A DNA stretch of 20,000 bases, taken from positions 1 through 20,000 of the forward strand of contig CBCPMX010000074.1 in NCBI GenBank assembly GCA_965120355.1. The letters run 5' to 3'. Shown one piece after another: positions 8,437 through 14,101 of the stretch. Positions within the stretch are counted from its first letter, which is position 1; the number at the start of each line of letters is the position of its first letter. Under the pieces are notes generated by a model that did no database searches, was not told the origin of the DNA, and worked only from the letters and a program-made list of their open reading frames with translations. The position numbers and the translations under genes are program-made. The DNA comes from CBCPMX01 sp965120355 (GTDB lineage: Bacteria > Bacillota > Clostridia > Oscillospirales > Oscillospiraceae).

Positions 8437-9006
8437 GTGCGGCGACTGCGTTTCGTCGTACCAATGATGCTCCTGTGCCTGCTTACTGCCTGCGGCGGCA
8501 CAGACGACCAAATGCAGGCTGCGCTGGATTTGCGGACCCAGCTGCTCTCCGCAGGCGGCTGCCATTATGATGCGGAGATTATCGCCAATTGCGGCGATAC
8601 GGCCTATACCTTTACACTGGCCTGTCAAAGCGACGGCAGCGGTGCGTCTACCTTTACTGTGACTGCCCCGGAATCCATTGCGGGGATTTCTGCCGTCATG
8701 GCGCCTGGAGAGACCACGGTCACCTATGATGACATGCTGCTGGTATTTGATTCTCTGGCCGCGGGAGACGTCAATGCCGCAGCCTGCCCGGGCATTTTGT
8801 ACAGCGCCTGGACGGGCGGGTATATCAGCGCCTGCGGCAGCGATGAGGAGAATATCCTGGCTACGTATCTGCTGGGCTATGACGAGGCGGAGCTGCGGGT
8901 GGACACCTGGCTGGACGAGAGCGGACAGCCGCTCTATGCGGAGATTAGCAGCGGCGGGACCGTGATTCTATCCTGTACCATTTCTGACTTTACCTATTCT
9001 AGTTGA
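8437..9006 (+). CDS. LolA/GerS-like lipoprotein upstream of alr
   Basis: A 189-residue predicted lipoprotein. The best start is GTG at 8437, preceded by a perfect AGGAGG (8425-8430, 6-base gap) that overlaps the nnr stop; an ATG at 8398 would lie inside nnr and lacks a good RBS. The N terminus has RRLR, a hydrophobic core and the lipobox LLTAC, so Cys19 would be lipidated. The mature part is beta-rich (AYTFTLACQ, TVTYDDMLLVF, AEISSGGTVILSCTISDF), as in the LolA/LppX-like fold. In Bacillus subtilis ydcC, and in Clostridioides difficile the germination lipoprotein gene gerS, sit directly upstream of alr. Position, size and lipobox match, but sequence similarity cannot be measured here, so a role in spore cortex maturation or germination is only an inference. 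Confidence 0.87.
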   Translation: MRRLRFVVPMMLLCLLTACGGTDDQMQAALDLRTQLLSAGGCHYDAEIIANCGDTAYTFTLACQSDGSGASTFTVTAPESIAGISAVMAPGETTVTYDDMLLVFDSLAAGDVNAAACPGILYSAWTGGYISACGSDEENILATYLLGYDEAELRVDTWLDESGQPLYAEISSGGTVILSCTISDFTYSS

Positions 9007-9019
9007 TCGGGGAACCATT

Positions 9020-10195
9020 ATGGAGTTACTGAAGAGAACCTGGGCTGAAATTGATTTAAACGCCCTGGCACATAATTACCATGTACTGCGGGCCAATATG
9101 GCGGCTAATTGCCGCTTTCTTGGTGTCGTGAAGGCCGGCGCCTATGGACACGGCGCGGTAACAGTCAGCCGCTGCCTACAGCAGCTGGGGGCGGAATTTC
9201 TGGCCGTATCCAATCTGGAGGAGGCGATTCAGCTTCGCCGTGCCGGCCAGAAACTGCCGGTTCTGATTCTGGGTTATACGCCGCCGCAGTATGCGCGGTT
9301 CATGGCTGAACAGGACATCCGGCAGGAGGTCAATTGTCTGGAGTACGGCTTGCAGCTGGCCCATGAGATGGCGGGGACGCCGCAGCGGCTGAAGATCCAT
9401 CTGAAGCTGGATACCGGCATGTCCCGCCTGGGCTTTTTCGCCTATGACCGGCCAGAGACGCTGGAGGAACTGGTGCAGCTGTGCCGGACAGATGACCTGG
9501 AAACCGAAGGTATGTTTACACACTTCGCGGTGGCAGACAGCTATGCCGAAGACTGTCAGGGGTTCACCGCCCTCCAGTTTTCCCGTTTTCAAGCCATTGT
9601 GGAGGCGCTGGAGGGGCTGCACCTGCGGCCCGCCATCTGCCATTGTTGCAACAGTGCCGCCACAATTCTCCATCCGGAGTACCATCTGGACATGGTGCGG
9701 CCGGGCATTGCCACCTATGGAATGGCCCCTGATCTGTGTATGATCGGGGCGGCGGATTTGCGGCCTGTCATGGCGCTGCGTTCCACCATTGCGCAGATCA
9801 AGCCATTTCAGCCGGAGGTTTCTGTCAGCTATGGCCGGATCTATTACACGGACGGCCCAAGCACCATAGCCGTGGTGCCCATGGGCTACGCAGATGGATA
9901 TCCGCGGCTTTTGAGCAGCGCCCGCAGCTTTTTGCTCCACGGGCAGGAAGTGCCCCAGGTGGGACGGGTGTGTATGGACATGTGTATGGTGGATGTCACC
10001 GGCGTGCCGGAGGCTCGTGTGGGCGATACGGTGACCGTCTTTGGCCGGGATGGTGAGGCGGTCCTTTCCGTAGACAGTCTGGCGGCGCAGGCGGGGACGA
10101 TTTCCTATGAGCTGCTGTGTGCGGTCTCCAAACGGGTGCCGCGGCTGTATCTTCGGGATGGCCGCGTGGTCGAAACCATGCAGTATATTGTGTAA
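9020..10195 (+). CDS. alr: Alanine racemase
   Basis: A 391-residue PLP-dependent racemase that supplies D-alanine for peptidoglycan (and, in spore formers, can affect germinant alanine). An N-terminal TIM barrel (about 1-240) and a C-terminal beta domain are present. The PLP lysine is Lys38 in VVKAGAYGHG; the usual Asp or Asn after KA is Gly here, a mild variation. The second catalytic base is Tyr271 in VSYGRIYY. GRVCMDMCMVDVT and VPMGYADGYPR are typical. The ATG follows GGGGA by about 6 bases and lies 13 bases after the lipoprotein stop. It is the last gene of the operon, with a terminator 18 bases beyond its stop. Confidence 0.97.
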   Translation: MELLKRTWAEIDLNALAHNYHVLRANMAANCRFLGVVKAGAYGHGAVTVSRCLQQLGAEFLAVSNLEEAIQLRRAGQKLPVLILGYTPPQYARFMAEQDIRQEVNCLEYGLQLAHEMAGTPQRLKIHLKLDTGMSRLGFFAYDRPETLEELVQLCRTDDLETEGMFTHFAVADSYAEDCQGFTALQFSRFQAIVEALEGLHLRPAICHCCNSAATILHPEYHLDMVRPGIATYGMAPDLCMIGAADLRPVMALRSTIAQIKPFQPEVSVSYGRIYYTDGPSTIAVVPMGYADGYPRLLSSARSFLLHGQEVPQVGRVCMDMCMVDVTGVPEARVGDTVTVFGRDGEAVLSVDSLAAQAGTISYELLCAVSKRVPRLYLRDGRVVETMQYIV

Positions 10196-10212
10196 TCCAA
10201 TGCAGGGACATA

Positions 10213-10249
10213 AAGTGGGCGCGGCTTTGGCCGCGCCCACTTGTATTTT
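10213..10249 (+). terminator. Rho-independent terminator after alr
   Basis: A perfect 13-bp GC-rich stem (10213-10225 with 10230-10242) has a 4-base loop and is followed by GTATTTT. It lies 18 bases after the alr stop and ends the nnr-alr operon, separating it from the mazF gene. Confidence 0.8.
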
Positions 10250-10756
10250 GCTATTAAGACCGGGTTCGTTTGTCCCGTTGGCTTCGGCGCCGGCGGACTG
10301 GTCTCCGCCACCCGGCACAATTGAGCCAGCTCGGCGGCTTCTTCCCGGAGATGCTTAAGATCATTTTCATAGATAGCCGGTAAGCCGGTGACCCGGCGTA
10401 CTTTCTTGATCCGCATTGAAATGCGCCTTTCTGGCCCGTTGTGTAGATAAGGAAATCTCAAAATACCAATAGAATTCCTGTGCTCCAGAGGCAATGTGAA
10501 GGAGTTGCGTATAAAGCGGATCGGATTTCCCGCGCTGGAACGTTGTCGAATCCCGCTGGAAGCGCATAGAATGATGCGGGAGCCTTTCCCGGCGGATTGC
10601 ACTGTGTCTGGAGGCGCTGCCAGATCGCAGAACAGTCTGGCAATTTCTAAAGATCATGCGAATAAATTGCGCCGCCCTGTGGGAGAATATAGGTACCGGC
10701 TGCGGCGGCATGCCAGCCGCTGCGGCGCCACTATTTTTTCGCGGAGAGTGAAGCGA
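10250..10756. other. About 510 bp between alr and mazF without a convincing gene
   Basis: No antitoxin-like reading frame is visible on the plus strand. The mazF frame stays open upstream to 10496, but its translation looks non-coding. On the minus strand an ATG at 10416 opens about 100 codons that run back through the alr terminator into the alr 3' end; its first 38 residues look protein-like (charged, helical) and the rest does not. Small inverted repeats are present: TGCCAGA/TCTGGCA (about 10618-10642) and a GC-rich cluster at about 10699-10732 followed by six T's (10734-10739), possibly a terminator or attenuator just ahead of mazF. A promoter for mazF is not clear. Confidence 0.4.
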
Positions 10757-11113
10757 ATGGACCACAGCGTCAAAAGAGGCGATATATTTTACGCCGATCT
10801 CAGCCCCGTTGTGGGCAGTGAACAGGGGGGCACACGCCCTGTGCTAATCATCCAAAATGACACGGGGAACAAGCATTCCCCGACGGTAATTGCGGCTGCT
10901 ATCACGAGTCAGACCAATAAGGCCAAACTGCCGACGCACATTGAGCTGATGGGAAACACCTCCGGCCTGACCAAGGATTCCGTTGTTCTCCTGGAGCAGA
11001 TTCGCACCATTGACAAGCGGCGGCTGCGGGAGCATATGGGCCGGTTGGATGAGAGCACCATGAGCCAAATTGACTCAGCAATTGCCGTTAGTTTTGGGTT
11101 GCATGGCATTTGA
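10757..11113 (+). CDS. ndoA: MazF/EndoA-type mRNA interferase toxin, no antitoxin gene adjacent
   Basis: A 118-residue toxin of the MazF/PemK family, a ribosome-independent endoribonuclease. It closely matches my recollection of B. subtilis EndoA along its length: VKRGDIFYADLSPVVGSEQ, GGTRPVLIIQND, KAKLPTHIEL and DSVVLLEQIRTIDK are all there. The catalytic residues corresponding to EndoA Arg25 and Thr48 are Arg27 and Thr50, so it should be active, and by analogy it would cut at UACAU-type sites. The ATG at 10757 has GGAG at 10743-10746; a GTG at 10748 lies too close to that site. In B. subtilis the antitoxin gene ndoAI lies between alr and ndoA. Here that space holds about 510 bp with no recognisable MazE, so the toxin looks orphaned or has an unfamiliar partner. 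Confidence 0.95.
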   Translation: MDHSVKRGDIFYADLSPVVGSEQGGTRPVLIIQNDTGNKHSPTVIAAAITSQTNKAKLPTHIELMGNTSGLTKDSVVLLEQIRTIDKRRLREHMGRLDESTMSQIDSAIAVSFGLHGI

Positions 11114-11127
11114 AAATCAGGTATAAT
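11099..11127 (+). promoter_or_regulatory. Sigma-A-type promoter inside the mazF 3' end
   Basis: -35 TTGCAT (11099-11104), a 17-base spacer and -10 TATAAT (11122-11127). Transcription would start near 11134, about 26 bases before the ATG of the secreted-protein gene. Confidence 0.75.
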
Positions 11128-11159
11128 GGTCGCATCGCCACCGAGGAGCTGATCGTACC

Positions 11160-11657
11160 ATGAAACACCCGATGACAAAAATACTGGCTGCGGCACTGGC
11201 GGTCATTCTATTGACCGGTGCGGCGGTCTACGCCGCAGATGCCGGCACGGCGGAGGATCCGCTGGTCACCCTCAGCTACATGACGAACACTTTCAGACAA
11301 GAGATCAGCGAACTGTTCCGTTCCCAGCTGGACGAGACAGCCAACGCGCTGGCCAATACCATGGACAGCCAGGTTGCTGCTCTGGAGCAAAACCTGCAGA
11401 CACAGGATACGACCGCCTCCCAGGTGGAAGATACTGCGTGGCAGACGGTTACTCTGGCGGCAGGGCAGTCTCTGACGGTAGACGATGGCGCACAGGTGCT
11501 GTTTGTGTCCGGCACGGCCGCTTTCAGCGGCGGTTATGCAGTGGACACCACCGACGGCAATGCGGCTGCCCGTATGGATCTGGCAGCCAACCATCTGTAC
11601 ACGGTCTCCACAGCCGGGATCATTTCCGGGGAAGGGCAGCTTCTGCTGAAACAGTAA
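11160..11657 (+). CDS. Small secreted protein with coiled-coil segment, function unknown
   Basis: A 165-residue exported protein that I do not recognise. A signal peptide (KHPMTKILAAALAVILLTG, cleavage probably after the Ala-rich AVYAA) is followed by DPLVTLSYMTNTFRQEISELF. Then comes a helical stretch (about 45-85: LFRSQLDETANALANTMDS onward), probably a short coiled coil, and a beta-rich C-terminal half from WQTVTLAAGQSLTVDDGAQ. The latter resembles a small extracellular beta domain. No cysteine is present, so it is not a lipoprotein. It has its own promoter (11099-11127) and terminator (11669-11698), hence is monocistronic. GAGGAG (11143-11148) lies 11 bases before the ATG; a second in-frame ATG four codons later has poorer spacing. 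Confidence 0.85.
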   Translation: MKHPMTKILAAALAVILLTGAAVYAADAGTAEDPLVTLSYMTNTFRQEISELFRSQLDETANALANTMDSQVAALEQNLQTQDTTASQVEDTAWQTVTLAAGQSLTVDDGAQVLFVSGTAAFSGGYAVDTTDGNAAARMDLAANHLYTVSTAGIISGEGQLLLKQ

Positions 11658-11668
11658 TGCAGCAATTT

Positions 11669-11698
11669 ACCCGCCGCAGACGCGGCGGGTATTTTTTT
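11669..11698 (+). terminator. Rho-independent terminator
   Basis: A 9-bp GC-rich stem (11669-11677 with 11682-11690), a 4-base loop and a run of seven T's (11692-11698). It lies 11 bases after the secreted-protein stop. Confidence 0.92.
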
Positions 11699-11758
11699 GT
11701 TCATCCATACATACATATATTTATGAAAGCGCCCCGGCGGAGAGGGGAGGGAAGCGCC

Positions 11759-12286
11759 ATGGAGATCCCGGTCTATTTTGAGGGACAGGTACGGGGAAGC
11801 GCCAGCCTAAGCCAGGACGGGTTATACACCAAGGTGCAGGTGACGGCGCAGGATCTGCCGGACCAAATATGCCGCGCATATGGCCTGGTGAACGGGAACT
11901 ATGTTTTGATCGGCGTCCTCTTTCCGGAGGGGAAACAGTGGCGGACCTCGAAAAGGTTTTCCACGGCATCGCTTGCACCTGCGCTGGAACAATGCGAAAT
12001 TTTGTGTGAGACGCCGCGGCAGAAGACGGAAGCGCCTGCTGAAGATTGCAAACCTGTGCGGGAGGTGTGGCAGGACTACCGGAAGCCGCTGATGGGATGC
12101 GAGCTGCATGGCGCGAAATATCGCGCAAATGACACAGGAACGGAGATCATTTTTCCCTATGATCCGCAGATTTCCTGCGCACTGGTGCCGCTGTTTTGCT
12201 TTTTCACCATGACCCAGTACCAGGGACGGCCATATCTGCGGCTGTATCTGGATGCGGCGGGCGAGCCAGTTCTGCCGGACACATAA
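11759..12286 (+). CDS. Hypothetical cytoplasmic protein upstream of tepA
   Basis: A 175-residue protein without signal peptide or membrane segment; I do not recognise the family. The start is the ATG at 11759 with GGAGG (11746-11750) 8 bases upstream; the frame is open further upstream, but that part crosses the terminator at 11669-11698 and is not coding. The N-terminal ~75 residues look like a compact beta domain (IPVYFEGQVRGSASLSQDG, NYVLIGVLFPEG). A Glu/Lys/Pro linker follows, then a second part with GCELHGAKYRAND and FCFFTMTQYQGRPYLRLYLD. It contains six cysteines, high for a cytoplasmic protein. It lies 62 bases before tepA and may be cotranscribed with it. No function is proposed. Confidence 0.83.
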   Translation: MEIPVYFEGQVRGSASLSQDGLYTKVQVTAQDLPDQICRAYGLVNGNYVLIGVLFPEGKQWRTSKRFSTASLAPALEQCEILCETPRQKTEAPAEDCKPVREVWQDYRKPLMGCELHGAKYRANDTGTEIIFPYDPQISCALVPLFCFFTMTQYQGRPYLRLYLDAAGEPVLPDT

Positions 12287-12348
12287 GTTTTCGCCTGTTG
12301 GTCCATACTATTCCCAATGACCGGATTTTCATCAATGGGAGGATCAAT

Positions 12349-13068
12349 ATGCGCGACGAACAAACAAACCAGGACGAGCTGGAACAGGCCCGGGAACAGA
12401 TCTTGGAATTGGGCAGCGCCACCACGAAAACCAGCCGCGGCTGTATTCACTGCCTGACCATTGTGGGGCAGATTGAGGGCCATCAGGTCCTGCCGGAAAA
12501 CACCAAGACCACAAAATACGAACACATTATGCCCCAATTGGCCGCAATGGAGGAAAGCGAAGAGATCGACGGCGTCCTGATTTTGCTGAACACTGTCGGT
12601 GGCGACATCGAGGCCGGACTGGCCATTGCAGAATTGATTGCCGGCATGCGCAAGCCTACAGTGTCTTTGGTGCTGGGTGGCGGACACTCCATCGGGGTGC
12701 CCCTGGCGGTGTCGGCCAAGCGGTCCATGATTGCCCCGTCTGCCGGTATGACGATTCATCCCGTGCGGTTGACCGGCGTGGTCATCGGCGCCCCCCAGAC
12801 GTTTTCCTACTTCGAACGCATTCAGGAGCGTATTGTGGATTTTGTCACTGCCAATTCTCACATTACGAAAAAAGCGTTTACAAAACTGATGTTGGAGACA
12901 GGGGAGTTGGCTTCCGATGTGGGAACTGTAGTCTATGGCGAGGAAGCTGTGCGGTTGGGACTGATCGATCAGCTGGGGGGCCTGGCCGATGCGTTGGACT
13001 GCCTGCACCAGATGATTGACGAAAGCAAGGCCAAGCGGCAGGCAGCACTGGAGCAAAGCCTGGGGTGA
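12349..13068 (+). CDS. tepA: TepA-like ClpP-family serine protease
   Basis: A 239-residue cytosolic ClpP-fold protein of the TepA (YmfB) group, known in B. subtilis as translocation-enhancing protein and associated with sporulating Firmicutes. The signature IHCLTIVGQIEGH (33-45), KTTKYEHIMPQ, ILLNTVGGDIEAGLAIAE and VLGGGHSIGVP are all present. The ClpP-type nucleophile is Ser114 in GGHSIG and the likely catalytic His is His137 in MTIHPVR. The ATG at 12349 follows GGGAGG (12337-12342) by 6 bases; the frame is open upstream, but those codons overlap the previous gene. In B. subtilis tepA is near spoIIIE, with ylzJ between them; here uppP occupies that place. Confidence 0.93.
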   Translation: MRDEQTNQDELEQAREQILELGSATTKTSRGCIHCLTIVGQIEGHQVLPENTKTTKYEHIMPQLAAMEESEEIDGVLILLNTVGGDIEAGLAIAELIAGMRKPTVSLVLGGGHSIGVPLAVSAKRSMIAPSAGMTIHPVRLTGVVIGAPQTFSYFERIQERIVDFVTANSHITKKAFTKLMLETGELASDVGTVVYGEEAVRLGLIDQLGGLADALDCLHQMIDESKAKRQAALEQSLG

Positions 13069-13076
13069 TGCTGTTC

Positions 13077-13124
13077 GCCCGCGGCGCCGTTGCGCCGCGG
13101 GCGGAAGTATTTCCGGATTTTTTT
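13077..13124 (+). terminator. Probable terminator hairpin after tepA
   Basis: A perfect 11-bp GC-rich stem (13077-13087 with 13092-13102) has the 4-base loop CGTT. The T run (13118-13124) comes 15 bases after the stem instead of directly, so termination may be inefficient or the hairpin may act as a 3' stabiliser. Confidence 0.55.
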
Positions 13125-13143
13125 CTTGATTCCTAAGGAATGG

Positions 13144-13173
13144 TTGGAAATTTGGATGGAAATATGATAAGAT
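13144..13173 (+). promoter_or_regulatory. Possible promoter of uppP
   Basis: TTGGAA (13144-13149), an 18-base spacer and TAAGAT (13168-13173), 28 bases before the uppP ATG. The match is moderate, but it falls in the right place after the tepA hairpin. Confidence 0.4.
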
Positions 13174-13201
13174 AACGTGAAAGACTTTTGGAGGTGCGTC
13201 C

Positions 13202-14032
13202 ATGAACTATCTATCTGCCATTTTCCTTGGGCTTATCCAGGGTGTTGCGGAGTTTTTGCCGATTTCAAGCTCTGGACATCTATCATTTTTTCAGACGTTT
13301 TTCGGCTTGGCGGACGTGGAACATGACAATATGTTTTTTGACGTTCTGTTGCACTTGGGAACGCTGGTAGCGGTCTTTATCGCCTATCGCAGTGACATTG
13401 CGGAACTGATACAGGAATTTTTCCTGATGTTTTCCGGTACTCGCGGCCGCAAGAGCAAAGCCAATATTCCCGCCCGCCGCATGATCTTTTTGCTGATTAT
13501 TGCCACATTGCCGCTGCTCCTGGTGCTGCCAGTGAAAAGCAAAGTGGAAGGGTTATATACCAATACTTTTTTTATTGGCTTTGCCTTTATCCTCACTGGA
13601 ATTCTGCTGGCTGTCAGCGATCGTTTCCGCAATGGCAGCAAAACCGAGCGGAACGCCACAGTGCTCGATGCGCTGGTGGTGGGGATTGGCCAGGCCATTG
13701 CAGTGGTGCCGGGACTGTCCCGGTCTGGCACCAGCATTACGGCTGGATTGTCCCGTGGCTTTGACCGGGAGTTTGCAGTTCGGTTTTCATTTCTGATGTC
13801 CATTCCGGCAATTCTGGGGGCCAATCTGCTGTCTCTCATCGATGCCGTTGGTGCGGGCATTGACTGGTCTTTGATGCCTGTCTATCTGGTGGGCATGGTG
13901 GTGGCCGGCGTGTCCGGTTATGCTTCCATCCGCCTGCTGAAATACATAGCAAACAAGGGCCGCTTCGGCGGATTTGCCTATTACTGCTGGGGTGCGGGCA
14001 TCGTCACACTGATTCTGTCCATGATCCAGTAA
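13202..14032 (+). CDS. uppP: Undecaprenyl-diphosphatase (UppP/BacA family)
   Basis: A 276-residue polytopic membrane phosphatase that removes a phosphate from undecaprenyl pyrophosphate on the outer membrane face, recycling the lipid carrier for peptidoglycan and teichoic acid synthesis. It is the target bypassed in bacitracin resistance. The N-terminal signature LIQGVAEFLPISSSGHL is clear (Glu17; the first acidic position of the usual ExxxE pair is Gln13, a common variant), and the second signature is VPGLSRSGTSITAGL. About eight hydrophobic segments are visible, and the length is typical. GGAGG (13190-13194) sits 7 bases before the ATG. Confidence 0.97.
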   Translation: MNYLSAIFLGLIQGVAEFLPISSSGHLSFFQTFFGLADVEHDNMFFDVLLHLGTLVAVFIAYRSDIAELIQEFFLMFSGTRGRKSKANIPARRMIFLLIIATLPLLLVLPVKSKVEGLYTNTFFIGFAFILTGILLAVSDRFRNGSKTERNATVLDALVVGIGQAIAVVPGLSRSGTSITAGLSRGFDREFAVRFSFLMSIPAILGANLLSLIDAVGAGIDWSLMPVYLVGMVVAGVSGYASIRLLKYIANKGRFGGFAYYCWGAGIVTLILSMIQ

Positions 14033-14101
14033 ACCGGGGACGGGAATTGGGCTGTGGACATATATGACACAGCCTGCCGTGCCTATCTGAGGAGATCGAA
14101 A

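Noticed and set aside
9176..10318. Minus-strand open frame (380 codons) antisense to alr
   Set aside because: Shadow of the clearly recognised alanine racemase; no recognisable protein features.
10496..10756. 87-codon in-frame N-terminal extension of mazF
   Set aside because: The upstream part has no protein-like pattern and MazF proteins begin near the VKRGD motif. An RBS precedes the ATG at 10757.
11438..11758. 107-codon upstream extension of the hypothetical gene at 11759
   Set aside because: It overlaps the secreted-protein gene in another frame and passes through the terminator at 11669-11698. A good RBS marks the ATG at 11759.
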